A DNA stretch of 64,000 bases from Vogesella aquatica (lineage in GTDB: Bacteria; Pseudomonadota; Gammaproteobacteria; Burkholderiales; Chromobacteriaceae): positions 16,802 to 80,801 of the forward strand of contig NZ_JAQQLF010000019.1 in NCBI RefSeq assembly GCF_028548455.1, given 5' to 3'. Shown in pieces: positions 8,910 through 18,660 of this stretch. The number at the start of each line of letters is the position of its first letter. The first letter of the stretch is position 1. The notes below the pieces were generated by a model. The model was not told where the DNA came from. It saw only the letters and a list, made by a program, of their open reading frames with translations, and ran no database searches. The translations under genes and the position numbers were made by a program.

Positions 8910-10073
8910 TTGGATATCGATTTGTGGTGGCTGTTGCTGTTTCCGGCCTTTTTCGGCCTGGGATGGTTGGCCGCACGCGTAGACATGCGTGCAGTACTGA
9001 AGCAGGCGCGGGAAGTACCTGCCGGTTTTTATAAAGGTCTGGACGCGCTGGTAGACGACCAGACCGACGTGGCCGCCCGTTCGCTGTCCGAGGTGGCACG
9101 CGCCCACCCGCACGCGCTGGAAGTGCAGCTCAGCCTGGGCAAGCTGTACCGCCGCCGTGGCGAGAATGACCGCGCCATCCGCCTGCACCAGCAGGTGCTG
9201 GAGCTGCCCGACCTGACACGCGAGCAAAAGGCGCTGGTGCGCTTCGAGCTGTCGCAAGACTTTCACAAGGCTGGCTTGGTAGACCGCGCCGAAGAGATTC
9301 TGGTGAAGCTGCTGGATAGCCACACCATGGGCCGCGCCGCGCGCGAGCAGCTGTTGTCCATCTACCAGCAAGACCGCGACTGGGCCAAGGCCATCGCCAC
9401 CGCGCTGGAGCTGCGCAGCGATGCGCACAGCTTCCAGCACGAAGTGGCGCAGTTCTACTGCGAGCTGGCGCAGGGTGCGCTGTACCAGTCCGATTACGAC
9501 AAGGCACGCGAGGCGGTGAAAAACGCCTTTGCGGCCAACCGCAAGTGCGTGCGCGCCAGCATCCTGCTGGGTGATATCGAAACGGCGCAGGGTAAGCACG
9601 AGGCGGCCATCGCGGCGTGGCAAGCCATCGAAAAGCAAAACTACGAATACCTGGCCATGGTGGCCGAGCGCCTGTTCGATGCCTACGAATCGCTGGGCAA
9701 GCCGCAGGAGGGCATCGCCTTGCTGCGTGGCTACCAGCGTACCTTCTCGCAGCTGGAGCTCACCGACCTGTTGTACCAGAAGGTGGCTACCTACGAAGGC
9801 GAAGCCCGTGCGCTGGAGGCCGCCCGCGAGGCGGTACACGCGCGCCCCAGCCTGCTGGGGGTGTACCGCCTGGTAGAGTCGCAGATGGACGAGCTCAGCA
9901 CCGAAGGCCGCCTGGACGCCGAAGTGGCGCGTGCGCTGATCATGAAGCACGCACAGCGCCTGACCGTACACCGTTGTAAACGCTGCAACTTCCGCTCGCG
10001 GGCTTTCTTCTGGCATTGCCCCGCCTGCGGCGAGTGGGAAAGCTTTACGCCCAACCGCTCCGAAAACCACTGA
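8910..10073 (+). CDS. lapB: lipopolysaccharide assembly protein B (TPR protein)
   Basis: 387-residue membrane-anchored TPR protein (YciM). It has one N-terminal transmembrane helix (about 4-19), a cytoplasmic array of TPR-like helices from about 60 to 340, and a C-terminal rubredoxin-type metal knuckle with C356-x2-C359 and C370-x2-C373 (CKRCNF and CPACGEW). LapB adapts LpxC to FtsH in enterobacteria. The start is TTG 8910: no ATG fits the membrane anchor, and GAGG lies about seven bases upstream. It follows lapA by 31 bases. Confidence 0.92.
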   Translation: MDIDLWWLLLFPAFFGLGWLAARVDMRAVLKQAREVPAGFYKGLDALVDDQTDVAARSLSEVARAHPHALEVQLSLGKLYRRRGENDRAIRLHQQVLELPDLTREQKALVRFELSQDFHKAGLVDRAEEILVKLLDSHTMGRAAREQLLSIYQQDRDWAKAIATALELRSDAHSFQHEVAQFYCELAQGALYQSDYDKAREAVKNAFAANRKCVRASILLGDIETAQGKHEAAIAAWQAIEKQNYEYLAMVAERLFDAYESLGKPQEGIALLRGYQRTFSQLELTDLLYQKVATYEGEARALEAAREAVHARPSLLGVYRLVESQMDELSTEGRLDAEVARALIMKHAQRLTVHRCKRCNFRSRAFFWHCPACGEWESFTPNRSENH

Positions 10074-10104
10074 ACCGAATACGCGACAAGAAAGACAGGA
10101 AAAC

Positions 10105-10851
<747 letters not shown>

Positions 10852-10864
10852 GCCGAGGTAGCCC

Positions 10865-11827
10865 ATGACCCTGATGCAACAGCTGGGCCTGAGCCCGCAA
10901 GAATTGACCCGCAGTCTGGCCAATAGCCGCGTGCTGGTGGTGGGCGACGTGATGCTGGACCGCTACTGGTTTGGCGACGTATCGCGCATCTCGCCGGAAG
11001 CCCCGGTGCCGGTGGCCAAGATTGCCCGCATGGAAGAGCGTGCCGGTGGTGCGGCCAACGTGGCGCGCAATATCGCCAGCCTGGGCGGCAAGGCGACCAT
11101 CCTGTCCGTGGTAGGCGACGACGAAGCCGCCACCGCGCTGACGCGGCTGATGGAAAGCGACGGTATTACGCCGTCGTTCAAGCGCGACCCCGGCATTTCC
11201 ACCACCATCAAACTGCGCGTCGTAGCGCGGCAGCAGCAGCTGATCCGCCTGGATTTCGAAGACGCGCCCAGCCACGAGATCCTGGCCGACAAGCTGGACG
11301 ACTACGCCGCCATCGTGGCCGACCACGACGTGGTGATTTTGTCCGACTACGGCAAGGGCGGCCTGACCCACGTCAGCCGCATGATCGAACTGGCGCGCGC
11401 TGCCGGCAAGCCGGTGCTGATCGACCCCAAGGGCGACGATTACAGCAAGTACGCCGGTGCCACGCTGCTCACGCCTAACCGTAGCGAGTTCAAGCAGGTA
11501 GCCGGTAGCTGGCAGAACGACGAACAACTGGCCGCCAAAGCACAAGCGCTGCGCAGCCAGCTGCAGCTGGACGCGCTGCTGGTGACGCGCAGCGAAGAGG
11601 GCATGACGCTGTACCGCGAAGCCGGTGCCGTACACGAGCCCACGCTGGCGCAAGAGGTGTACGACGTCTCCGGTGCGGGTGACACCGTTATCGGCACCCT
11701 GGGCCTGATGTTGGCCGCAGGGCTGGACATGCCGCTGGCCATGCGCCTGGCTAATGCTGCCGCCGGTATCGTGGTGGCCAAGCTGGGTACCGCCGTGTGC
11801 CACCAGCGCGAGCTGTTTGCCTTGTAA
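10865..11827 (+). CDS. hldA: D-glycero-beta-D-manno-heptose-7-phosphate kinase
   Basis: Phosphorylates heptose-7-phosphate at C1 for ADP-heptose, the lipopolysaccharide inner-core sugar. The 320-residue PfkB/ribokinase-fold protein has the N-terminal LVVGDVMLDRYWFGD, a GGAANVARN sugar-binding motif and the C-terminal DVSGAGDTVIGTL with the catalytic aspartate. It lacks the adenylyltransferase half present in E. coli HldE, so an HldC must be encoded elsewhere. It starts 13 bases after pyrF. The hldA-DUF924-hldD spacing suggests one transcript. Confidence 0.93.
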   Translation: MTLMQQLGLSPQELTRSLANSRVLVVGDVMLDRYWFGDVSRISPEAPVPVAKIARMEERAGGAANVARNIASLGGKATILSVVGDDEAATALTRLMESDGITPSFKRDPGISTTIKLRVVARQQQLIRLDFEDAPSHEILADKLDDYAAIVADHDVVILSDYGKGGLTHVSRMIELARAAGKPVLIDPKGDDYSKYAGATLLTPNRSEFKQVAGSWQNDEQLAAKAQALRSQLQLDALLVTRSEEGMTLYREAGAVHEPTLAQEVYDVSGAGDTVIGTLGLMLAAGLDMPLAMRLANAAAGIVVAKLGTAVCHQRELFAL

Positions 11828-11853
11828 TAACCCAGCCTAGCAAGGAGCGGATG

Positions 11854-12432
11854 ATGGCCTGGTACGAGCAGGTATTGCAGTTCTGGTTCGGCGGTAGCGG
11901 CGACGACATGCTGGCCCTGCCGCGCGAGGCCTGGTTCAAGAAAGACCCGGTGTTTGACGGCATCATCCGCGAGCGCTTTGCGCCGCTGCTGGCCGAGTTG
12001 GCCGCCGGCACGCTGCAGCCCGACGCCAGCGACGCGCGCCAGGTGCTGGCCTGGCTGATCGTGGCCGACCAGTTCCCGCGCAACCTGTACCGTGGCCAGG
12101 CGCAGGCTTTTGCTACCGACGCGCAGGCGCTGGCCGCCAGCCACGCCGCGCTGGCGGCGCGGCTGGATATCCGCCTGCCGCCGGTGGCGCGCTGGTTTGT
12201 CTACCTGCCGCTGGAGCACAGCGAGCAGCTGGCCGACCAGGAAGCATCCGTGCGCCGCTTCGAGAGCCTGCCGCATGGCAGCCCGGGGCGCGACAATGTA
12301 ATCGACTTTGCCCGGCGGCATCACGAGATCGTCGCCCGTTTCGGCCGTTTCCCGCACCGCAATGCGGCGCTGGGGCGGCCGTCTACCCAGGACGAGCTGA
12401 CCTTTCTGGCCCAGCCAGGCAGCGCGTTCTGA
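11854..12432 (+). CDS. DUF924 family protein
   Basis: 192-residue helical protein of a widespread family of unknown biochemical function. Conserved features are [10 protein letters not shown] at the start, [15 protein letters not shown] in the middle and [14 protein letters not shown], then [11 protein letters not shown] near the end. The fold is TPR-like. ATG 11854 is preferred over ATG 11851 because AAGGAG (11842-11847) then has a six-base spacing. It lies between the two heptose genes; whether it serves lipopolysaccharide synthesis or only shares their transcript cannot be told. Confidence 0.85.
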   Translation: MAWYEQVLQFWFGGSGDDMLALPREAWFKKDPVFDGIIRERFAPLLAELAAGTLQPDASDARQVLAWLIVADQFPRNLYRGQAQAFATDAQALAASHAALAARLDIRLPPVARWFVYLPLEHSEQLADQEASVRRFESLPHGSPGRDNVIDFARRHHEIVARFGRFPHRNAALGRPSTQDELTFLAQPGSAF

Positions 12433-12451
12433 ACGCATACAAGGAACAAGC

Positions 12452-13447
12452 ATGACTATCGTAGTGACCGGTGCGGCCGGTTTTATCGGCTCCAATATCG
12501 TGAAGGCGCTGAACGCGCGTGGCGAAACCGACATCCTGGCGGTGGACAACCTCAGCAAGGGCGACAAGTTCGTCAACCTGGTGGGCTGCGAGATCAGCGA
12601 CTACCTGGACAAGCAGGACTTCATCAGCCTGATCGGCAGTGGCGATTTCGACGGTGAAATCACCGCCATCCTGCACCAGGGTGCCTGCTCCGACACCATG
12701 AACCACGACGGCAAGTACATGATGGAGAACAACTACCAGTACACGCTGGAGCTGTTCGAATTCTGCCAGGCCGAGGAAATCCCCTTCCTGTACGCCAGCA
12801 GCGCCGCCACTTACGGTAAGGGCACTACCTTCAAGGAAGACCGCCAGTACGAAGGCCCGCTCAATGTATACGGCTACTCCAAGTTCCTGTTCGACCAGAT
12901 CCTGCGCCGCCGCATGGCCGAAGGCCTGACCGCGCAAGTGGCCGGCTTTCGCTACTTCAATGTGTACGGCCCGCAAGAGCAGCACAAAGGCCGCATGGCC
13001 TCGGTGGCCTTCCACAACTTCAACCAGTACCGCGAAACCGGCAAGGTGAAATTGTTTGGCGGCTACGACGGCTACGCCGACGGCACGCAGAGCCGCGACT
13101 TCGTGTCGGTGGAAGACGTGGTGAAGGTGAACCTGTACTTCCTGGATAACCCGGACAAGAGCGGCATCTTCAATCTGGGCTCCGGCCGTGCGCAGCCGTT
13201 CAACGACGTGGCCGTGGCCACCGTCAACGCCTGCCGCCGCCACGAAGGCAAGCCGGCACTGACGCTGCCCGAGCTGGTAGAGCAGGGCATCCTGGAATAC
13301 ATCGACTTCCCGGACGCGCTGAAAGGCAAGTACCAGAGCTTCACCCAGGCCGATATCGGCAAGCTGCGCAGTGCCGGTTACAGCGATGCCATGCTCACCG
13401 TAGAGCAGGGCGTGGACCGCTACGTGGACTGGCTGATGAGCCGATGA
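12452..13447 (+). CDS. hldD: ADP-L-glycero-D-manno-heptose 6-epimerase
   Basis: Epimerises ADP-D,D-heptose to the L,D form used by heptosyltransferases. The 331-residue extended SDR has the NADP-binding [11 protein letters not shown] (5-15), a serine-rich SSAATYGKG segment and the catalytic Y-x3-K in [29 protein letters not shown] and [12 protein letters not shown] are HldD hallmarks. An SD-like AAGGAA lies 5-10 bases before ATG 12452. The stop overlaps the next gene's start (ATGA). Confidence 0.96.
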   Translation: MTIVVTGAAGFIGSNIVKALNARGETDILAVDNLSKGDKFVNLVGCEISDYLDKQDFISLIGSGDFDGEITAILHQGACSDTMNHDGKYMMENNYQYTLELFEFCQAEEIPFLYASSAATYGKGTTFKEDRQYEGPLNVYGYSKFLFDQILRRRMAEGLTAQVAGFRYFNVYGPQEQHKGRMASVAFHNFNQYRETGKVKLFGGYDGYADGTQSRDFVSVEDVVKVNLYFLDNPDKSGIFNLGSGRAQPFNDVAVATVNACRRHEGKPALTLPELVEQGILEYIDFPDALKGKYQSFTQADIGKLRSAGYSDAMLTVEQGVDRYVDWLMSR

Positions 13448-13965
13448 GCCGACACGCCGCCCTGCCGGTACGCGTGGCAGCGCGTTTGCTGCTGCGCGAC
13501 CCCGACGGGCGGGTGCTGCTGTTCCCCTACCGGCCGCCCGCTCTGGGCGGCCGTATTGTTTACTGGTTCACCCCTGGCGGTGGTGTGCACGCCGGCGAAA
13601 GCCTGGCCGACGCTGCCTGCCGCGAATGCCTGGAGGAAACCGGCTACGCGTTGGCCGACCCTGGCGAGCCGCTGGCGCGGCGCCAGTTTGCCATGCGCCT
13701 GCCGGACGGAGGCGAGGTATGGGCCGACGAGTATTACTTTCACGTACGGGTTGGCCGCATCGCCCTGCAGCAGGATGGCTGGAGCGTGCAGGAGCGCGCC
13801 AGTATGGGGCAGGGGCGCTGGTTTGACGCGGCTGCGCTGGCTCACCCGCCGCAGCCTGTTTTTCCCGAACACCTGCCGGCCATGCTGGCCGCAGCCGATG
13901 CGCGCGACGCACTGGCCGCGCCACCTGACGTGCGCGATGGCGACACGCTTGTGCCCAAAAAATGA
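13444..13965 (+). CDS. Nudix hydrolase
   Basis: 173-residue Nudix-fold pyrophosphohydrolase. The Nudix box is complete: [18 protein letters not shown] followed by LEETGY, with all catalytic glutamates present. The substrate is not predictable; the WFTPGGG start and EEYYF-like strand resemble general housekeeping Nudix proteins. It is translationally coupled to hldD by a four-base overlap. A GGTTGGCCGCA word lies at 13749-13759. Confidence 0.85.
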   Translation: MSRHAALPVRVAARLLLRDPDGRVLLFPYRPPALGGRIVYWFTPGGGVHAGESLADAACRECLEETGYALADPGEPLARRQFAMRLPDGGEVWADEYYFHVRVGRIALQQDGWSVQERASMGQGRWFDAAALAHPPQPVFPEHLPAMLAAADARDALAAPPDVRDGDTLVPKK

Positions 13966-14033
13966 GCATTACTGTTGCCAGGCGGCGATAGCTGATAACA
14001 TCAGGCTATTGAAATTGCCAGGATTGTAAAGCC

Positions 14034-14489
14034 ATGAAATGCCCCTTCTGCGGCTGCGCCGATACCCAGGTGGTAGATTCCCGCGTCAGCGAAGACGGCA
14101 GCAGCATACGTCGCCGCCGCCGCTGTACCAGCTGCGACAAGCGCTTTACAACCTTTGAAACCGCCGAAGTGCGCATGCCGCAAGTGGTGAAAACCGGCGG
14201 CCACCGCACCGAGTTCGACGTGGAAAAGGTACGCACCAGTTTCCTGCGCGCGCTGCACAAGCGCCCGGTGTCTACCCCGCTGGTAGACGACGCCATCAAC
14301 CGCATCAGCCAGCGCCTGTTGCAGCTGGGCGAGCGCGAGGTGTCCAGCCGTTATATCGGCGAAATGGTAATGAACGAGCTGGCCAAGCTGGACAAGGTGG
14401 CCTACGTGCGCTTTGCCTCGGTGTACAAGAGCTTCCAGGATATTTCCGAGTTCACCGACGCCATCGAGGAAATACAGGGCAAAGGCTAA
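14034..14489 (+). CDS. nrdR: transcriptional repressor NrdR
   Basis: Represses ribonucleotide reductase genes when dATP is high. The 151-residue protein has a zinc ribbon (C3-x2-C6 and C31-x2-C34), the basic RRRRR stretch (26-30) in between and an ATP-cone domain from about 49 to 139 ([20 protein letters not shown]). All four cysteines are present. It is a single-gene unit here, with a terminator close behind. Confidence 0.96.
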   Translation: MKCPFCGCADTQVVDSRVSEDGSSIRRRRRCTSCDKRFTTFETAEVRMPQVVKTGGHRTEFDVEKVRTSFLRALHKRPVSTPLVDDAINRISQRLLQLGEREVSSRYIGEMVMNELAKLDKVAYVRFASVYKSFQDISEFTDAIEEIQGKG

Positions 14490-14534
14490 GGCCGGCCCAG
14501 GCCGTAGCGGCCGCCAAGATGCGGTGAACCAGAC

Positions 14535-14562
14535 AACCCTGTCGTGCGCGGCAGGGTTTTTC
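14535..14562 (+). terminator. terminator after nrdR
   Basis: Stem AACCCTG / CAGGGTT (14535-14541, 14552-14558) with GC-rich loop, followed by T. A nearly identical stem ends grxD at 57334-57359. Confidence 0.8.
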
Positions 14563-14588
14563 ATAGCTGGAACTTAAGGGGGAGTGAC

Positions 14589-15128
14589 GTGAATACTTGT
14601 CTGCGGCCAGTCGCCGAGCAGGATGCCGCAGCGTTGTTTACGCTGGTGGACACCCACCGCGCCGCGCTGGCGAGCTGGCTGCCGTGGGTGGCGGCCACCC
14701 ATACCCAGCAAGATAGCCTGGCTTTTTTGCAGCATAGCGTGGCGGCGCGCCAGCAAGGCAGCCAGTACGACTGGCTGATTCTGGTGGATGGCCAGCTGGC
14801 CGGTGTGTGCGGCCTGCATAGCGTGTCTGCGGCCAACCGCCGTGCCTGTGTCGGTTACTGGCTGGCGCCGCCTTACGTTGGCCGCGGCGTGATGCAGGCG
14901 GCGCTGCAGCAGCTGTGCGGGCAGGCGTTTGGCCCGCTGGGCCTGCAGCGCCTGGTAATCGACCCGGCGCTGGCGAATGTGCGCAGCATCGCGGTGGCAC
15001 AGCGTGCAGGCTTCGGTTTCGAGGGCATACTGCGCCAGCATTTATGGTTGCACGGCCAGCCGCACGACGCCGCCAGCTACAGCCTGCTGGCCACGGAGTG
15101 GGCAGTACGCCAGCCTGTACAGGCTTGA
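14589..15128 (+). CDS. GNAT acetyltransferase, RimJ/RimL-like
   Basis: 179-residue N-acetyltransferase of the ribosomal-protein-alanine (RimJ/RimL) branch; the true substrate is unknown. Signatures are CLRPVAEQDAAALFTLVDTH, SWLPWV, GYWLAPPYVGRGVMQAAL (acetyl-CoA loop) and NVRSIAVAQRAGFGFEG. The start is taken as GTG 14589 after GGGGGAG; an upstream ATG at 14544 lies inside the nrdR terminator. It is a tandem paralogue of the next gene, sharing the SWLPWV, DSLxFxQH and YVGRG blocks. Confidence 0.85.
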   Translation: MNTCLRPVAEQDAAALFTLVDTHRAALASWLPWVAATHTQQDSLAFLQHSVAARQQGSQYDWLILVDGQLAGVCGLHSVSAANRRACVGYWLAPPYVGRGVMQAALQQLCGQAFGPLGLQRLVIDPALANVRSIAVAQRAGFGFEGILRQHLWLHGQPHDAASYSLLATEWAVRQPVQA

Positions 15129-15185
15129 CGCTGGCTGGCGGCCAACCTTAGTCTGTGGGCTCGCAGTTCCATCAGAAAGCCTGAC

Positions 15186-15728
15186 ATGACCTCCGCCGTT
15201 ACCCTTCGCCCGCTTGAACCTGCCGACGCCGATGCGTTGTTCTCCCTCGTCAATAGCAGCCGCGACAGCCTGTCGCAGTGGCTGCCCTGGGTGGATACCA
15301 CCCGCAGCGCCGCCGATTCGCTTACCTTCATCCAGCATACGCAAGCCGAGCGCGACGCCGGCCGCGTTCATACCTGGCTGATTCTGGCCGACGGCCAGCC
15401 TGCCGGCGTGTGCGACCTGCACGGCGTGAGCTTGCTGAACCTGCATGGCTCTATCGGCTACTGGCTGGCCGATAGCTACGTTGGCCGCGGCTATCTGCCA
15501 CAGGCGCTGGCACAGGTGCTGCATACCGCGTTTGCCGAGCTGGGTTTGAACCGTGTGGATATCGTGAGTGCGGCGGCCAACCTGCGCAGCTGCGCGGTGG
15601 CAGAGCGTAGCGGCTTTACCCAGGAAGGCGTGCTGCGCGGCTATCTGCGTATCCGCGAGCGTTTCTGGGATGCCCGCATCTACAGCCTGCTGGCCGCCGA
15701 CTGGCGTGCCGCGCAAGGGCAGGCATGA
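15186..15728 (+). CDS. GNAT acetyltransferase, RimJ/RimL-like
   Basis: 180-residue paralogue of the gene before it: LRPLEPADADALFSLVNSSR, QWLPWVDTTRSAADSLTF, GYWLADSYVGRGYLPQAL and NLRSCAVAERSGFTQEGVLRG. The LNRVDIVSAAAN strand gives the family's CoA-binding helix. ATG 15186 follows AGAAAG weakly. Its stop overlaps the ribD ATG. The tandem pair looks like a local duplication that has since diverged. Confidence 0.88.
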   Translation: MTSAVTLRPLEPADADALFSLVNSSRDSLSQWLPWVDTTRSAADSLTFIQHTQAERDAGRVHTWLILADGQPAGVCDLHGVSLLNLHGSIGYWLADSYVGRGYLPQALAQVLHTAFAELGLNRVDIVSAAANLRSCAVAERSGFTQEGVLRGYLRIRERFWDARIYSLLAADWRAAQGQA

Positions 15729-16855
15729 TGAGCGAGCCGCAAGGCCTGCTGCCGCAAGATTACCCCTATATGCAGCAGGCCTTGCGCCTGGCTGCCGCGG
15801 CGACCCGCCGCGCCGCGCCCAACCCCGGTGTGGGCTGCGTGCTGGTGCGCGATGGCCAGGTGATAGGCGAGGGCGCTACCCTGCGTGTGGGGGGCGACCA
15901 TGCCGAAATCCAGGCTATCAAAGACTGCTACGCCCGTGGCCATAGCCCGGCCGGCGCCACCGCCTACGTCACGCTGGAGCCGTGCAGCCATTATGGCCGT
16001 ACCCCGCCGTGCGCCGAGCGGCTGATCAAGGAAAACATCGGCCGCGTGGTGGCCGCCATGGTGGACCCGTACCACGAAGTAGCCGGGCGCGGCATTGCCA
16101 TGCTCAACGCGGCCGGCATTCCGGCGGTGGCCGGCTGCCTGCAAGCCGAGGCACAGTACGTGCACCGTGGTTTCCTGTCGCGCGTTACGCGCCAGCGCCC
16201 CTGGGTCACGCTGAAGGCCGCCGCCACGCTGGATGGCAAGACGGCGCTGCTCAATGGTGTCAGCCAATGGATTACCGGCCCTGACGCCCGCCGTGACGTA
16301 CAGCAGCTGCGTGCGGCCAACTGTGCCATGCTCACCGGTAGCGGTACCGTGCTGGCCGACGACCCGCAGCTCACCGTGCGCGAGGTGGCCGTGCCCAGCC
16401 AGCCGCTGCGCGTGGTGGTGGACAGCCGCCTGGCCACGCCGCCCGCGGCACGCATTTACGATACCGCCGTGGCGCCCACCCTGCTGGTGACTGCGGTGGC
16501 GGATGCCACGCTGCATGCGCCGTATCTGGCCCGCGGCGTACAAATACGCGTGTTGTCTGCGCCAGATCAGCGTGTGGATTTGCCGGCACTGCTACAAAGC
16601 CTGGCAGCAGATGGCATCAACCAGCTAATGGTAGAAGCCGGTGCCGGCCTGAACGGTGCGCTGGTGCAAGCCGGGCTGGTGGACGACATCGTGCTCTACC
16701 TGGCGCCTTATCTGGCCGGCGATGCGGCACGCGGGCTGTTTGCCTGGCCGGCGTTGCAGTCGCTGGACGACAAGCTGGCGCTGCGCATCAGCGACACCCG
16801 CATGGTTGGCCGCGACCTGCGCCTGACCCTGCAGCCCGACCCTAACCCGAGCTAA
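15725..16855 (+). CDS. ribD: bifunctional riboflavin deaminase-reductase
   Basis: Deaminates and then reduces the pyrimidine intermediates of riboflavin synthesis. The 376-residue protein has an N-terminal zinc deaminase (HAE 59-61, C87 and C96 in the PCSHYGRTPPC motif) and a C-terminal DHFR-like NADPH reductase from about 160 (RPWVTLKAAATLDGKTA). Both halves look intact. The first ATG overlaps the GNAT stop; a second ATG follows immediately. No FMN riboswitch is seen upstream. Confidence 0.95.
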   Translation: MMSEPQGLLPQDYPYMQQALRLAAAATRRAAPNPGVGCVLVRDGQVIGEGATLRVGGDHAEIQAIKDCYARGHSPAGATAYVTLEPCSHYGRTPPCAERLIKENIGRVVAAMVDPYHEVAGRGIAMLNAAGIPAVAGCLQAEAQYVHRGFLSRVTRQRPWVTLKAAATLDGKTALLNGVSQWITGPDARRDVQQLRAANCAMLTGSGTVLADDPQLTVREVAVPSQPLRVVVDSRLATPPAARIYDTAVAPTLLVTAVADATLHAPYLARGVQIRVLSAPDQRVDLPALLQSLAADGINQLMVEAGAGLNGALVQAGLVDDIVLYLAPYLAGDAARGLFAWPALQSLDDKLALRISDTRMVGRDLRLTLQPDPNPS

Positions 16856-16862
16856 CCCCCGC

Positions 16863-17921
16863 ATGCTGCTGACCGAACACACCCTGTACCGCCTTGCCCA
16901 CGCCACCTTGCTGGCGCTGGGTTCTGGCAATGAAGAAGCCGCTGTCGTGGCACAGCATCTGGTGTCAGCCAACCTCAAAGGCCACCCCAGCCACGGCGTG
17001 GGCATGCTGCCTTTCTATGTGGACAGTGTGCGCAACGGTACTTTGCAGCCGGGTGAGCCAGCCTGGCTGCTGAACGACAGCGGTGCCATCCTGCAGTTTG
17101 ACGGCGAGCGCGGTTACGGCCAGCGCGTGGTGCGCGAGGCGGTGGACGCCGCTATCGAGCGCGTGGCGCACACCGGCATCGTGCTGCTGACTGTGCGCAA
17201 TAGCCACCATATGGGCCGCATCGGCAGCTATGGCGAGCAGGTGGCGGCTGCGGGCAAGGTGGGGCTATTCTTTGTCAACGTCACCGACTTTCCCCAGCCG
17301 CTGGTGGCACCGTTTGGCGGCTCTGCCGCGCGCTTTGGTACCAATCCCTTGTGCGTGGCGTTTCCGGCGGGGGAGCAGGAGCCGCCGTTCATTCTGGATT
17401 TCGCCACCAGCATGGTGGCCTATGGCAAGACGCGGGTAGCCTACCTGGCCGGCAAGACGTTTGACGAAGAAGTCATGCTGGACGCGGATGGCCTGCCCAC
17501 GGCCAACCCTGCCGCCATGCACGAGCAGCCTACCGGTGCGCTGCGCCCCATCGCGGCGCACAAAGGCGGTGGCCTGGTGGCGGCCATCGAGTTTCTGGCG
17601 GGCCTGCTGTCGGGCGGGGGCACCCTGCAGCCGGGCAATGCCCGCCTGGGCGGTATCGTGAACAACCTGACCGCTGTCATCATCGACCCGGAAGCCGTAG
17701 CCGACGTAAGCTGGCTGCGTGAGGAATACGACGCCATGGCCGCCTATATCCGCAGCTCGCCAGCCCCGGCCGGGCAAGCGCCGCTGATGCTGGCCGGCCA
17801 GCCGGAGCGCCAGCGTGCAGCAGAAGCCGCAGTACACGGGGTAGAGATGTCGGATAATGAATGGGCAGCCATACTGGGCGCTGCGCGTAGAGCAGGGGTG
17901 CCCGCACCCGAGCTGCTGTAA
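16863..17921 (+). CDS. Ldh family oxidoreductase (HcxB/YbiC-like)
   Basis: 352-residue NAD(P)-dependent dehydrogenase of the malate/L-sulfolactate family with the unusual Ldh_2 fold. It has HPSHGVGMLPFYVD, the substrate-binding NSHHMGRIGSYGE, APFGGSAARFGTNP and FATSMVAYGK. E. coli YbiC (HcxB) reduces hydroxypyruvate and phenylpyruvate and is the closest type by motif. It starts eight bases after ribD. The substrate here is not known. Confidence 0.85.
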   Translation: MLLTEHTLYRLAHATLLALGSGNEEAAVVAQHLVSANLKGHPSHGVGMLPFYVDSVRNGTLQPGEPAWLLNDSGAILQFDGERGYGQRVVREAVDAAIERVAHTGIVLLTVRNSHHMGRIGSYGEQVAAAGKVGLFFVNVTDFPQPLVAPFGGSAARFGTNPLCVAFPAGEQEPPFILDFATSMVAYGKTRVAYLAGKTFDEEVMLDADGLPTANPAAMHEQPTGALRPIAAHKGGGLVAAIEFLAGLLSGGGTLQPGNARLGGIVNNLTAVIIDPEAVADVSWLREEYDAMAAYIRSSPAPAGQAPLMLAGQPERQRAAEAAVHGVEMSDNEWAAILGAARRAGVPAPELL

Positions 17922-17933
17922 GGAAGCAAGACC

Positions 17934-18584
17934 ATGCCTCAGGACAAGATGGACGACGCACTGGATGCCTACCTGCGTCTCTTGGACAGCAAAGGTGCCG
18001 ATGCCGGGGTTATCGCCTATCGGCGCCGCATTCTGGCCAGGCTGAACCAGATTTTACGCAGCCAGCGCGGCGGTACGGATATCTACCGTGCCGCCGTGGA
18101 TGCCCTGTTGTCGCTGTGCCCGCCAGGCGACCGCGCCGGCGCCATGACCGCAGCGCGCGAGTACTATTATTTCTGGCTCGACGACGTCAAAAAGCTGGCC
18201 GCACTGAACGCCCGCGACGGCTTTACCACCCACCATATCCGGCTGCCGGCGCACGGCAGTTTTGAAAGCCTGCAGCAGCGTATGCTGAGCGATGGTTTTA
18301 GTAGCTATCCGCCCTCGCTGGACATTTATCTGGGCCAGCTGTACGAGCTGGGCTCGGACGAAAGCATGCTGGCCGAGCGCGGCGAGCTGATTCGCCCGCT
18401 GCTCTACCTGCTGCATGGCCACCCGCACCACCCGGACAGCTTTCGTACCGCTATCGATGCCATGCTGCTGCACCTGGGCGATAGCCAGGCGCGCGATACC
18501 TTCCTGATCATTGCGCGCGAATTTTTCTACTACTGGATATCGTTTCCCGACGCCGGCGTACGCGCCGCACCGCGCCCGGCCTGA
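17934..18584 (+). CDS. unknown protein with internal duplication
   Basis: 216-residue cytoplasmic-looking protein with no family I recognise. It holds two copies of one unit: YRAAVDALLSLCPPGDRAGA followed by AREYYYFWLDD (about 52-84), and FRTAIDAMLLHLGDSQARDT followed by AREFFYYWISF (about 171-205). Each is a helix pair ending in an aromatic-rich AREYYxxW block. A good binding site (TAAGGAAG) precedes ATG 17934, and it begins 12 bases after the dehydrogenase stop. No signal peptide or metal motif is visible. Confidence 0.75.
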   Translation: MPQDKMDDALDAYLRLLDSKGADAGVIAYRRRILARLNQILRSQRGGTDIYRAAVDALLSLCPPGDRAGAMTAAREYYYFWLDDVKKLAALNARDGFTTHHIRLPAHGSFESLQQRMLSDGFSSYPPSLDIYLGQLYELGSDESMLAERGELIRPLLYLLHGHPHHPDSFRTAIDAMLLHLGDSQARDTFLIIAREFFYYWISFPDAGVRAAPRPA

Positions 18585-18660
18585 GCCCGTCCGAACAGAC
18601 AATTGCCGCCCGGCGCAGCTGCAGGCATCATCTCAGCCTTGTTTATCCAAGGTGCCTGCC

